A model generated the notes under the pieces. That model was not told where the DNA came from. It ran no database searches and saw nothing but the letters and a program-made list of their open reading frames with translations. Positions 17,195-25,548 of a stretch of 43,651 nt of DNA are shown here, one piece after another; the stretch's first letter is position 1; every line of letters starts with the position of its first letter. This DNA is from Dietzia timorensis (lineage in GTDB: Bacteria; Actinomycetota; Actinomycetes; Mycobacteriales; Mycobacteriaceae). A program made the translations under genes and the position numbers. The DNA is taken from NCBI RefSeq assembly GCF_020742175.1, contig NZ_DYXM01000037.1:1-43651 (forward strand), given 5' to 3'.

Positions 17195-18520
17195 TTGTTC
17201 ATGGGGCGCAAGGCCGGCACCGGAGCCGAGCCGATGACGATTGGCGAAATCATTTCTTCCGTTGCCGACGGTGAGGCGTCGCCGGTGCGCATCGAGGCGT
17301 ACGACGGCAGCTCGTTCGGGCCGGCCGACTGCCCGCTGGTGGTGCGGATGGTCTCTCCCGAGGCGCTGCAGCAGTTCGTCCTCGCGCCCGGGGACCTCGG
17401 TCTCGCACGCGCCTACCTGACCGGATCGATCGAGGTCGACGGAGTGCACCCGGCCGCGCCGCACGATATTTTCGGCGCGCTCGAGATCTTGCGCAAGAAG
17501 ATGGCGCACAAGCCGGACTTCGCGACCGCGCTGCGAATCGCGAAGTCCGTGGGGCTGAAGAACGTCAACCCCGGCGTGCCGGTGCCGGAGATGGAGGTCA
17601 TGCCTCCGTGGCGGCGTGCGCTCTCGGGTCTGCAGCGCCACTCCAAGGAGCGCGACTCGAAGGCCGTCTCGTACCACTACGACGTGTCCAACAAGTTTTA
17701 CGAGTGGGTGCTCGGCGAGTCGATGACCTACACATGCGCCTGCTACCCGAACGCAGAGGCCTCGCTCGAGGAGGCGCAGGAGAACAAGTACCGCCTCGTG
17801 TTCGACAAGCTCGGGCTGAAGGCCGGCGACCGGCTCCTCGACGTCGGCTGCGGCTGGGGTGGGATGGTCCGCTACGCGGCGCGCCGCGGCGTGCACGCGA
17901 TCGGCGTGACCCTCTCGAAGGAACAGGCCGGCTGGGCACAGGCCGAAATCGAGAAGCAAGGTCTGGGCGAGTTCGCCGAGGTGCGGCTTCAGGACTACCG
18001 CGATGTGCCCGAGGGGCAGTTCGACGCGATCAGCTCCATCGGGATCACCGAGCACGTCGGGCGGGACAACTACTCGGCGTACTTCGAGAAGCTGCGTAGC
18101 CTCCTGAAGCCCGGCGGGCTGCTGCTCAACCACTCGATCACGCGGCCGGAGAACTCGCGCACGACGAAGGCCGGCGCGTTTATCGACCGCTACATTTTCC
18201 CCGACGGCGAGCTCGCCGGACCGTCGATCATCTCGGCCGAGGCCGAGAACGTCGGTTTCGAGACCATCCACTCGGAGAACCTGCGTCCGCACTACGCGTT
18301 CACGCTGCGCGATTGGTGCAAGAATCTGGAAGCGCATTGGGACGAGGCTGTCGAGGAAGTCGGCCTTCCGATGGCGAAGCTGTGGGGCCTATATATGGGC
18401 GCGTGCCAGTACGGCTTCGAGACGAACGTGATCCAGCTCCACCAGTTCCTCCTCGTCAACCTCGACGAGGACGCCGGGAAGCCGTGGACCGTCCCGCTGC
18501 GTCCCTGGTGGGAGGCCTAA
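17195..18520 (+). CDS. S-adenosylmethionine-dependent lipid methyltransferase (TmsB/BfaB-like)
   Basis: A 441-residue CFA-synthase-family methyltransferase. It has an N-terminal lipid-binding region of about 150 residues, then SYHYDVSNKFYEWVLGESMT, YTCACYPNAEASLEEAQENK, the SAM motif LLDVGCGWGG and SIGITEHVG, and it ends in FLLVNLDEDAGKPWTVPLRP. It would methylate the C10 position of the cis-9 double bond of phospholipid oleate, giving 10-methylene stearate for the reductase encoded upstream. A cyclopropane synthase is the alternative, but the flavin-reductase partner favours the 10-methyl branch. TTG 17195 is preferred because GGAGG is seven bases away; ATG 17201 would leave 13. The stop overlaps the convergent amidase stop by four bases. 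Confidence 0.87.
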   Translation: MFMGRKAGTGAEPMTIGEIISSVADGEASPVRIEAYDGSSFGPADCPLVVRMVSPEALQQFVLAPGDLGLARAYLTGSIEVDGVHPAAPHDIFGALEILRKKMAHKPDFATALRIAKSVGLKNVNPGVPVPEMEVMPPWRRALSGLQRHSKERDSKAVSYHYDVSNKFYEWVLGESMTYTCACYPNAEASLEEAQENKYRLVFDKLGLKAGDRLLDVGCGWGGMVRYAARRGVHAIGVTLSKEQAGWAQAEIEKQGLGEFAEVRLQDYRDVPEGQFDAISSIGITEHVGRDNYSAYFEKLRSLLKPGGLLLNHSITRPENSRTTKAGAFIDRYIFPDGELAGPSIISAEAENVGFETIHSENLRPHYAFTLRDWCKNLEAHWDEAVEEVGLPMAKLWGLYMGACQYGFETNVIQLHQFLLVNLDEDAGKPWTVPLRPWWEA

Positions 18521-19929
18521 GGGCCGGCGGTGATGTCGGGGAACGGCGATGCTTCCTCCAGCTCGAAAGCGATCTGCAGGAGCGTCGCCTCGTTCCCGCG
18601 GGCAGCGCTGAAGTGCACCGAACCGGGCATGCCGTTTCTCGTTGTTCCGTGAGGTAACGAGATCGCGGGTCCGCCGCCGACGTTGTTGAACGGCGTGAAG
18701 CTGACATACTTCTCGAGCAGATCGAACAGCTCCTCGAAACCAAGTGCCGGCGACATGACGCCGAGCTCCGGCACGGGGTGACACAGCGTCGGGCTGAGAA
18801 TGAGGTCGATATCCTCGAATGCGGCATCGTATAGCGCGGGGATTTTGCGTAACCTACGCACGGCAGACGCAGTCTTGTGGATGTTCTTCGCCCAGTGCTT
18901 GGCGAGTCCCTTGGTGAACGGGTCGAGCTTGCGGGGATCGAAGTGTCGGCCGTGGCTCAGCGTGCTCTCGAGAATGAGGAGCGCCGAAGATAGGCCCCAA
19001 TACAGCGTGAAGTCGCGGGAAAACTGCACGCCCGCGGGCGGGGCGATCTCTTGCACTCGGTGACCGGCGGAGGCGAGCAGCTCGGCCACGGAGTCCACGG
19101 TGGCGACGACCTCCGGGTCGACCGTGGCGAGCTCGGAAGAGCGAAGCACCCCGATATTCAGACGCCGCTCACCGGGCTCGGTAATGGTGCCGATGCGTGG
19201 CAGATCGAGGTTCGGCGCGCTGGCCTCCATACCCGCCATGAACCGCGCGGTGTCCCGGACGGTGCGGGTGAGCGCACCCTCGGCGACTAGGTTCACCGGC
19301 AGGCGGCGCACCCCGGGCTGGTCGAGATGACGTTCGCGGGTTGGCTTCAGACCGACGAGGCCGGCGGCCGCGGCGGGGATGCGGATGCTTCCTCCGCCGT
19401 CATTCGCGTGAGCTATCGGTAGGGCGCCCGAAGCGACGAGCGCCGCGGAGCCGCCTGATGATGCGCCGACCGAATATTCGGTGTTCCACGGGTTGCGTGT
19501 GGGGGCGCGGTCAACCCATTCGGTGCTCGCGGTGAGCCCGTACTCGCAGAGCGTCGTCTTGCCGAGGAGGGCGAAACCCTGATCCAGATACTGTGCGCCG
19601 GAAGGGAAGTCGGCCTTTGCGGGGTGCGGACTGATGGCAGATGAACCGTGGCGACTCGGCAGACCGGCGATGTCGGTGTTGTCCTTGACCATCGACGGTA
19701 CGCCCGCAAACGCGCCTGACCCGAGCGGAGCGGACGCCTGCGCACGGGCGCGCTCGAAGCACTCGAACGCCGTCGCGCCCAGCTGTCCGTTGACGCTCTC
19801 GACGCGGGCGATCGCCGCCTCTGTTGCCTCGGCCGCGCTGATCGTGCCCGCGCCGATCGCCTCGGCGATGCCGGTGGCGTCGAGGGTTCCGAGCGCGTCG
19901 TCGGTGAACGAATGGACTCGTGTTGCCAT
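18517..19929 (-). CDS. Amidase (amidase signature family)
   Basis: A 470-residue amidase-signature hydrolase. The Ser-cisSer-Lys triad is visible: Lys82 in PSMVKDNTD, cis-Ser157 in GASSGGSAALVASG and nucleophile Ser181 in NDGGGSIRIPAA. The family hydrolyses a wide range of amides, nitrile-derived amides and acyl-amino compounds; it also includes GatA, but no GatB or GatC gene is nearby and the sequence reads as a stand-alone amidase. No signal peptide is seen, so it is cytosolic. The start at 19929 (MATRVHSFTDDALG) is chosen over an upstream extension of low-complexity residues. The PBP gene upstream on the same strand is 82 bases away. Substrate unknown. Confidence 0.9.
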   Translation of the reverse strand: MATRVHSFTDDALGTLDATGIAEAIGAGTISAAEATEAAIARVESVNGQLGATAFECFERARAQASAPLGSGAFAGVPSMVKDNTDIAGLPSRHGSSAISPHPAKADFPSGAQYLDQGFALLGKTTLCEYGLTASTEWVDRAPTRNPWNTEYSVGASSGGSAALVASGALPIAHANDGGGSIRIPAAAAGLVGLKPTRERHLDQPGVRRLPVNLVAEGALTRTVRDTARFMAGMEASAPNLDLPRIGTITEPGERRLNIGVLRSSELATVDPEVVATVDSVAELLASAGHRVQEIAPPAGVQFSRDFTLYWGLSSALLILESTLSHGRHFDPRKLDPFTKGLAKHWAKNIHKTASAVRRLRKIPALYDAAFEDIDLILSPTLCHPVPELGVMSPALGFEELFDLLEKYVSFTPFNNVGGGPAISLPHGTTRNGMPGSVHFSAARGNEATLLQIAFELEEASPFPDITAGP

Positions 19930-20011
19930 GCCCGAAAGTACCTCGCCTCGTGCGCCGTGACCGGTGGGATTAACTCCGCGCGTCATTTTGGACGAGTGTA
20001 CAAGAGGGGGG

Positions 20012-21871
20012 TTAGTACGGCGCCTGCGAAAGGAAGTTCGCGGCCATCGACACGGCCGGCTTGGAACTGTCCGCCTCCTGCATGAGTACCGCGAATGCGA
20101 GGTCGCCGGCGTAACCGGTGAACCAGCCGTGCGGGTCGCCCATCCCGGTTTCCGCCGTTCCGGTCTTGCCCCGCAGGTCGGGGATGCTGCCGCCGCCCGT
20201 ACCGGTGCCCGAGGTGACGACCTGGCGCATGTAATCCTGGATCGTGCTCGCCACGCCCGGGTCGAGCGGCGCCGGCGGGTTAGGCACTGTCGCCGGTTCG
20301 CCTTGGAAGAACGTGGGGAGGACGAGATTCCCGTTTGCGGCGACCGACGCCGACATCAGCGCAAGGCCGAACGGGCTGGCCGTGACCGTGCCCTGCCCGA
20401 TCGACGCCTCGACGCGCGCCGGGCCCTGCTCGGCGACCGGCACCTCGCCCGTGTAGGCGTCGAGCCCGGGGATCGTCATCTCGGTGCCGAGGCCGAGCTG
20501 GGCGGCGGTATCGCGCAGCGACGTGTCGGTAAGCCCCGAGGACAGAATCGCCTGCGTCGTGTTGCACGAGCGGGCGAACGCGGTGCCCATCGAGACCTGG
20601 CCGAGGGCGAACTCGTCCTCGTTGGGGATCGTGCGCCCGTCGACGCTGGTGACGCCGGGGCACGGGACAGTGTCGTTCGCGCCGACCACGCCCTCGCTGA
20701 GTGCCGCCGAGGTCGTGACCACCTTGAACGTCGACCCCGGAGGGAAGTGGCCCTGCAGTGCGACCGGGCCGAGCGAGCTCGCCGCGTCGTTCTGCGCGAC
20801 GGCGACCAACTCGCCCGTGGAAGGCCGGATCGCGACGATCGACGACGCGAAGCCGCTGCCCGAGACCGCCGATTGTGCCGCGGATTGGATGGCCGGGTCG
20901 AGCGTGGTGGTGATATCGCCGATGGGCTCGGGCGCGGCGGACGCCAACTCTTCGCGCATGACGCCGGAGGAGGCGATTCCCGCGGCCCACCCACCGCGCT
21001 CGCCCATGCGTTCGCGCAGCGGCTCCTCGACCGAACTCATCGCGGGCGAGGGGAGCCCGACGCTGATCAGTCGGTGGTCTTCGTCGAGAAGCACGTTCTC
21101 GGTGCCCGCGAGCTGATCGCGGATCGGTGCGATGTCTTCCTCGCGGAGGCTGACGACGGTGTAGTTCTCCGGTTCTGCCTCGCCGGATTCCGCGGCGCCG
21201 TCGATGGCGCTTTGGGCGCCGTCACGAATCGACTGTGCGGTGATCTCCGGGAACTGCTGGCCCACGAGCGCGGCGACCTGCTCGGGCGCCTGCGATTCCG
21301 GCGTGATCTCGGACATGGGGATCTGCACGTTGGTCACCGGCAGCCACTCCATCGACGGAGTGCCGTCTGCGGCGAGGACCCGGCCGGAGTAGTCGAGCTT
21401 GTCCTCGAGGAGTAGCGAATCGCCCTCACCGAAGCGGTCGTCGAGCACCGTTGGAGCCCACTCGACCTTCCATTCCTCGCCGACCTTTGTCATCCCGGCG
21501 GCACCGGTGCCGGTGATGGTGCGGGGGGTGCCCTCGCGGTCTGGCGCGAGGGTCCAGGTCGTTCCGAGCGAGACCGTACCGTCCGGGAGATCGCCGTCGC
21601 CGCGGTCGATCTCGAGGTCGGGGCCCTGCTCGTCCGTCGCCAGTCCCGAGAGCGATTTCTCGATGGAGGCGCGCGCGGCCTCGGGATCGGTGGTCAGGGC
21701 CGCCGCGGCCCCGGCGTCCTCGTTGTTCAACGCCTGGATGAAGGAATCGAGCTCGGACGAACCGTTGTCCGGCGTGAAGACCGAGCAGCCGCCGAGCGCG
21801 AGCGTCGCCACGAGGGCGGCTGCGGAAAGCCGCGTCCACGGTCGGCGGGAAGAACGAGTTACAGGTGCCAT
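20012..21871 (-). CDS. Penicillin-binding lipoprotein (class B, MecA-N domain)
   Basis: A 619-residue class B transpeptidase anchored as a lipoprotein. The N-terminus ends in LVATLALGGC, so Cys28 would be lipidated. Residues of about 40-150 match the NTF2-like MecA_N domain (LDSFIQALNNEDAGAAAALT), followed by a dimerisation region and the transpeptidase domain. All active-site boxes are present: Ser380 in PPGSTFKVV, Ser435-Cys-Asn437, and Lys569-Thr-Gly in LRGKTGTAE. It forms 4-3 peptidoglycan cross-links outside the membrane. It resembles M. tuberculosis PBP-lipo (Rv2864c), a cell-division-linked enzyme. An alarmone synthetase gene lies 89 bases upstream on the same strand. Confidence 0.93.
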   Translation of the reverse strand: MAPVTRSSRRPWTRLSAAALVATLALGGCSVFTPDNGSSELDSFIQALNNEDAGAAAALTTDPEAARASIEKSLSGLATDEQGPDLEIDRGDGDLPDGTVSLGTTWTLAPDREGTPRTITGTGAAGMTKVGEEWKVEWAPTVLDDRFGEGDSLLLEDKLDYSGRVLAADGTPSMEWLPVTNVQIPMSEITPESQAPEQVAALVGQQFPEITAQSIRDGAQSAIDGAAESGEAEPENYTVVSLREEDIAPIRDQLAGTENVLLDEDHRLISVGLPSPAMSSVEEPLRERMGERGGWAAGIASSGVMREELASAAPEPIGDITTTLDPAIQSAAQSAVSGSGFASSIVAIRPSTGELVAVAQNDAASSLGPVALQGHFPPGSTFKVVTTSAALSEGVVGANDTVPCPGVTSVDGRTIPNEDEFALGQVSMGTAFARSCNTTQAILSSGLTDTSLRDTAAQLGLGTEMTIPGLDAYTGEVPVAEQGPARVEASIGQGTVTASPFGLALMSASVAANGNLVLPTFFQGEPATVPNPPAPLDPGVASTIQDYMRQVVTSGTGTGGGSIPDLRGKTGTAETGMGDPHGWFTGYAGDLAFAVLMQEADSSKPAVSMAANFLSQAPY

Positions 21872-21960
21872 GTTTGCAAATACTAGGCACTTCGGAGGCC
21901 TCGTGGAGGCGTGACGGCGCGTCGTTACGCCAATGTTAGGTATGAATATTTCGGCGGCGC

Positions 21961-22692
21961 TTAGAGTTTCGTCGTTCCGGCGCCGCGAATCTCGCGATGG
22001 ATCGACTCCATCCGCTTGTCGAGGAGATTGGCGGTCTCGGCCGCCTCGGTGAGCTCGGCAAGCAGCCTGGAGGGGACGTCGCGGTCGTATTTATAGAACG
22101 TCTTGTGCTCCAGGCTCGCCCAGAAATCCATCGCGATCGTGCGGAATTGGATCTCCACCTTGACCGGCTCAGATCCGGTCGACAGGTGCACAGGAGTTTC
22201 CATGATCGCGTGCAAGCCCCTATACCCGTTGGGCTTGGGCTCGGCGATGTAGTCCTTGAGCTCGATCGTCCGCATATCCGGCTGCGCGTCGAGCAACCTC
22301 TGCATCCGGTAGGTGTCGCCGATGAACGAGCAGGTCACGCGTATGCCGGCGATGTCGGTGAGGTTCTCGTGCATCGAGGTCACGCTCAGCGGCAGGCCGC
22401 GGCGGCGCAGCTTTCCGACGATGGAATCGAGACTCTTGACCCGGTCGGAAATGTGCTCGATAGGGCTGTACTGCTCGCGGATCGAGATTTCGTCGCGGAG
22501 GATCTGTAGCTTGGTCAGGACCTCCTGGATCGCGAACCGATAGGGCATGAAACTCTCGTTGAGTTTCCTGCCCGCCTCGAAGGCGCTCTCCAGTACTTCG
22601 GGTGACGGCGCTCCGTCGGTGTCGCGGCCCTCGAAAGGCAGGAGAGGGCCGTCGGGGTCCGCAAGGTTCTCAGCTGTCGTACTCACAATCAC
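21961..22692 (-). CDS. Small alarmone synthetase (RelA/SpoT-domain GTP pyrophosphokinase)
   Basis: A 243-residue stand-alone (p)ppGpp synthetase: the RelA_SpoT synthetase domain without the HD hydrolase, TGS or ACT regions of Rel. Diagnostic pieces are MHENLTDIAGIRVTCSF, AEPKPNGYRGLHAIMETPVH and VEIQFRTIAMDFWASLEHK, which together form the ATP and GTP sites. It transfers pyrophosphate from ATP to GDP or GTP. Actinobacterial enzymes of this shape resemble RelQ/RelS; whether this one is active in vivo is unknown. The start is GTG 22692 or GTG 22686, and both have poor ribosome sites. A clear terminator separates it from the gene upstream, so it needs its own promoter in about 20 bases or relies on read-through. 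Confidence 0.92.
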   Translation of the reverse strand: MIVSTTAENLADPDGPLLPFEGRDTDGAPSPEVLESAFEAGRKLNESFMPYRFAIQEVLTKLQILRDEISIREQYSPIEHISDRVKSLDSIVGKLRRRGLPLSVTSMHENLTDIAGIRVTCSFIGDTYRMQRLLDAQPDMRTIELKDYIAEPKPNGYRGLHAIMETPVHLSTGSEPVKVEIQFRTIAMDFWASLEHKTFYKYDRDVPSRLLAELTEAAETANLLDKRMESIHREIRGAGTTKL

Positions 22693-22713
22693 CAGTGTGC
22701 CTAATCAACCACA

Positions 22714-22742
22714 AAGCGCCCCAGGTAGAACCTGGGACGCTT
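22714..22742 (-). terminator. Intrinsic terminator after the Ala/Glu-rich secreted protein
   Basis: Thirteen-base arms (22742-22730 and 22726-22714 on the minus strand) with one non-Watson-Crick position close on a three-base loop, followed by a T-rich run (TTTGTGGTT). It sits 27 bases past the stop of the secreted-protein gene at 22770. Confidence 0.85.
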
Positions 22743-22769
22743 CATAGAAATCGGTGCGAAGACCGTGAT

Positions 22770-23420
22770 TTAGATGCTGGAGCCAGCGGGGATCGGTGCG
22801 CCGACGACGTCGCCTGCGAGCGGGTTCCAGACATAGATGGACTGCGTCTGCGGTGCCTCGGCGTTCGGGTCACCGGCTTCAGGTGCGTGCTTCTCGTTGA
22901 CGACGGCAGCGAAATCGAAGAACTGCTGGCCGAGCGACGTGTTGCCCTCGGGCTGCGTCTTCGTCGGGGTGCCGGCGTTGACCAGCACGACCTGCGTCGG
23001 CGAGGAGCCGGTTGCGCCCTCGGCGGAGAGCTCAACCGCGCCGAGGTTCCCGCACGGGCTGGCGACGTTCTCCACGGTCCAGCCCGGGAATTCACCGTCG
23101 TAGTCTGCGGGGGCCGGGGTCTCCTCGGCGATGGCCTCGGCGTCGAGACCACATTCTGCGCCTGGTGCCTCGGCATCGTCTCCGGCCGGAGCCTCTTCGC
23201 CGGTCGCATCGCCGGCGGGGGCCTCCGCGTCGCCGGCGGGAGCCTCGGCGGTGCCGTCTTCGGTCGCGCCCTCGGCGGGAGCCTGTTCGGTCTGCTCGGT
23301 CTGCTCCGGAGCGGGCGCTTCCTGCGCTCCTGCAGGTCCTGCGCCGATCACGGTTGCGGCGGCCATCGCTCCGGTGGCGGCACCGGCGGCGATCATAAAG
23401 CTCTTACGACGAGTATTCAC
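22770..23420 (-). CDS. Secreted Ala/Glu/Pro-rich protein, possibly LppP/LprE-like
   Basis: A 216-residue exported protein. Signal peptide: a basic NTRRKS start, hydrophobic core and cleavage near AGPAGAQ, about residue 32. Residues 33-85 are low-complexity acid- and alanine-rich with imperfect copies of AEAPAGDA, a likely extended wall-spanning linker. The folded part begins about residue 90 with cysteines (ECGLDAE and VASPCGNLG) and includes ATGSSPTQVVLVNAGT. That cysteine-plus-SSPxQVxL pattern recalls LppP/LprE lipoproteins, but there is no lipobox and the match is loose. GTG 23420 is preceded by AAAGGA with eight bases of spacing. Function unknown. Confidence 0.75.
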   Translation of the reverse strand: MNTRRKSFMIAAGAATGAMAAATVIGAGPAGAQEAPAPEQTEQTEQAPAEGATEDGTAEAPAGDAEAPAGDATGEEAPAGDDAEAPGAECGLDAEAIAEETPAPADYDGEFPGWTVENVASPCGNLGAVELSAEGATGSSPTQVVLVNAGTPTKTQPEGNTSLGQQFFDFAAVVNEKHAPEAGDPNAEAPQTQSIYVWNPLAGDVVGAPIPAGSSI

Positions 23421-23895
23421 AGTGCGGTCCTTTCATCTTGGCTCTTGGTAGTGCCTCGAAATGTTCGCGGGACCAACGTAAGGGCGTGAACAAGCGGGAA
23501 TCAACACCCGGAAACGAAGATTCAGATTCCTTATTCTGTGTAAATCCGGCCGAGGAACCAGAAAACCACATGCGTCACAACTGTCACACCAGTAACTCTG
23601 CCCCCGAGTCCGAGTGTATGGAAATGACTTCTGACCAGCATCGACTTCAGGATCATGTCGATGGTGTGCAAGTGTTGTGAGGTGCGCACGTGTGATTCCG
23701 CCGCATCCCTCGGCCTTAGTCGAGTCCGCTGGTCGGCTGCGCAGATTTATTTATTTTCACGTGCCGATTCAGGTTCTTTTCGCCCCTGTCGCGCCGCGAG
23801 CGCACGGGTTTCCGTCCGAAAGCGCGGCCCCAATGTAAGTGAGGGTAAACGCGAGCAAGTATCTCTACGGAGCCGTCAGCGACCATGCGACGCGA
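23421..23895. other. 475-bp gap without a convincing gene
   Basis: Open frames here have poor composition and no ribosome sites, and I call no gene. The left part should hold the promoter of the secreted protein at 23420. A triple 9-bp repeat of the GTCACA type lies at 23574-23600. The composition is more AT-rich than the flanks (a run of TTTATTTATTTT near 23745). No terminator is visible after the Ig-like lipoprotein that ends at 23896. Confidence 0.7.
23574..23600 (+). promoter_or_regulatory. Triple 9-bp repeat of GTCACA type (MtrA-box-like)
   Basis: Three consecutive 9-mers: GTCACAACT, GTCACACCA and GTAACTCTG. The strict 9-bp period and GT(C/A)AC core resemble reported MtrA sites. It lies 154 bases upstream of the secreted-protein start at 23420 (minus strand), so it could act there. 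It is the second tandem of this type in the window; the other is at 8860. Confidence 0.5.
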
Positions 23896-24390
23896 TCAGA
23901 GATCGGGGTCGTCCCCACCGGCGGATCCGGTATCCGGGGCAGAGCTCTCGGTTGGTGCCGTGCTCAACTGCAACTGCTTCTCCGTCGTTTCGCCCGCCTG
24001 ATTCTCGGCGACCGCCGCGACCGTGAACGTCTCGTCCGCGCCGAGCGGCTCGGTCGTCGCCCACGCAGTCGTGCGGCCCTTGTTCGACTCGACCGCGGAC
24101 CCGGCGATGTTCGCATCGTCGCGGTCGCGGGAGACGGACACATCGGTGAGGAAGCCGCCGGAGGCCTCCACGCGGATGGGCGAGCCCGGCGAAACTGGCT
24201 GGCGCTCCGCGCCAGGGATGGTGATGACGGCGGACGTCTGCGCCCGGCTCACGGTGGCGCTGCTCCCTGCTCCCTCGGGCGGCCCGACGGAACAACCCGC
24301 GAGGGCGTACGCAATTGCGGCGGTGGACAACGCGCAGCCGAACCGACGGAAGGCTCGCGCCGTGGGAGCCGACGAATGCAACCGGTCCAT
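23896..24390 (-). CDS. Lipoprotein with a single Ig-like domain (L,D-transpeptidase-type, no catalytic part)
   Basis: A 164-residue lipoprotein. The signal ends in IAYALAGC, giving lipidated Cys near residue 32. Residues of about 55-140 form one beta-sandwich domain (SPIRVEASGGFLTDVSVSRD; TTAWATTEPLGADETFTVAA; ENQAGETTEKQLQLST) similar in rhythm to the Ig domains that precede the YkuD domain in mycobacterial L,D-transpeptidases. No YkuD domain or HGC motif follows; the chain ends in a Ser/Gly/Asp-rich tail. ATG 24390 has GGAAGGGG about five bases upstream. A full L,D-transpeptidase is encoded at 28629. It may be an accessory or a decayed transpeptidase. Function unknown. Confidence 0.75.
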   Translation of the reverse strand: MDRLHSSAPTARAFRRFGCALSTAAIAYALAGCSVGPPEGAGSSATVSRAQTSAVITIPGAERQPVSPGSPIRVEASGGFLTDVSVSRDRDDANIAGSAVESNKGRTTAWATTEPLGADETFTVAAVAENQAGETTEKQLQLSTAPTESSAPDTGSAGGDDPDL

Positions 24391-24550
24391 GTACGCCCCT
24401 TCCGCGGGAACTGCCGCCGACGAAGGCGCGAAAGACCCCCGCGGCCGGATGTGTGCAGTATGCACCGCAGTGTGCTTGATGAACACCAATTTATTCCGCT
24501 ACCCGGACCAGCCTGCACCCGAGAAGGCAACGCGCAGAACCGAAGAAATA

Positions 24551-24589
24551 GCGATGACGGCGGAGGAACGGATCCTCCGCCGTCATCGC
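24551..24589 (-). terminator. Intrinsic terminator after ferritin
   Basis: A perfect 17-bp stem (24551-24567 with 24573-24589) and a five-base loop. On the minus strand it is followed by TATTTCTTC, 40 bases past the ferritin stop. On the plus strand it is followed by GGAATTTTTG, so it may also block antisense transcription. Confidence 0.9.
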
Positions 24590-24629
24590 GGAATTTTTGC
24601 TCGGGGCGCGAGCGCCCCAGGGCGGCGAG

Positions 24630-25160
24630 TTAGATCGCGCCGCCCGCAGCGGCCGGCGGGGTGCCGGTGTTCGAGGAGGCTCCGCCGCCCTCGCGTGCGA
24701 GGTGGCGCTCAACGTCAAACCAGTTGTCGCCCGCGCGCTCGGCGATGGTGACCATCGTGTCCATGTTGGCGACCTCTTCGACCTGCTCGCGCAGGAACCA
24801 GAGCATGAACTGCTCGCCAAGCGGGTCGTTTTCCTCGCGTGCGGCGTGGAAGAGCGCCTCGATCTGGCCGGTGACCTTGACCTCGTGGGCCTGGGCCGCC
24901 TTGTACGCGTCGAGCGGGGACTCGAAGGCGTTGCGCGGCGCCTCGATGGCGCCGACCTCGAAGGTCTCGCCACGGTCGAGGAGGTACTGGACCATCATCA
25001 TCGCGTGATTACGCTCGCCAAGCGAGTGTGCATAGAAATGCGAGGCGATCTGCGGGAGGTCGCTGGCATCGGCCCACACGGCGATGGCGACGTACTGCTG
25101 CATAGCGCCGAACTCGTTGGCGATCTGCTCACGGAGAAGGTTGTGGAACTTGGAAGCCAT
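24630..25160 (-). CDS. Ferritin
   Basis: A 176-residue four-helix ferritin for iron storage and detoxification in the cytosol. Ferroxidase-site residues are visible: the first glutamate in IANEFGAMQQYVA (about 17), the ExxH of SLGERNHAMM (about 50-53) and later glutamates in QVEEVANMD. No haem-binding methionine pattern of bacterioferritin is evident, so it resembles mycobacterial BfrB/FtnA-type ferritin. The C-terminal tail after about residue 160 is Gly/Ala/Pro-rich. ATG 25160 is preceded by AAGGAAGG. The long frame upstream to 25778 is antisense to the Hsp70 gene. I looked for an IdeR/DtxR box in the promoter and did not find one. Confidence 0.93.
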   Translation of the reverse strand: MASKFHNLLREQIANEFGAMQQYVAIAVWADASDLPQIASHFYAHSLGERNHAMMMVQYLLDRGETFEVGAIEAPRNAFESPLDAYKAAQAHEVKVTGQIEALFHAAREENDPLGEQFMLWFLREQVEEVANMDTMVTIAERAGDNWFDVERHLAREGGGASSNTGTPPAAAGGAI

Positions 25161-25548
25161 GATGTGCCTTCCTTTCGTCTTTGTCAGTTGTTGTTTCCGT
25201 CTTGCTTTGATAGTGACCATACGCCGATGAAATTTATGCAGCCACCAGCGGTAACGTGTTGTCCACCCGAGTGGGTATAAGTGTTCAGCCCCCCTTAATC
25301 GAGCACAGGGAAGGCTGCACTTACACCAAAAAGGGTGTGTGACCCTAAGAATTTCGCGGCCAGATCTCTCGGGCGCGCCCATGCCGGGAGGAAACACTTC
25401 CCACGGCCGAGGACGACATACCTCCGGCAGGGTTTTGCCCTGCGTTCCCCGCCCGCGCTCGGCGCCGTCGCTCACCACCAGGGCGCGGCTGTGGGGCGGC
25501 CGGGCACAATGGAGGCCGATCAAACATAAGTAGACGTGGGAGGCGCGA
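25161..25548. other. 388-bp divergent control region, ferritin / Hsp70-like gene
   Basis: It holds both promoters. Apart from the ribosome sites at each end, I see a short hairpin near 25431-25447 (GCAGGG, loop, CCCTGC) and nothing else that I can name. No open frame has gene-like composition. No IdeR-type 19-bp palindrome was found. Confidence 0.6.

Noticed and set aside
25161..25330. IdeR/DtxR iron box upstream of ferritin
   Set aside because: I looked for the 19-bp TTAGGNTAG-type palindrome and found no acceptable match.
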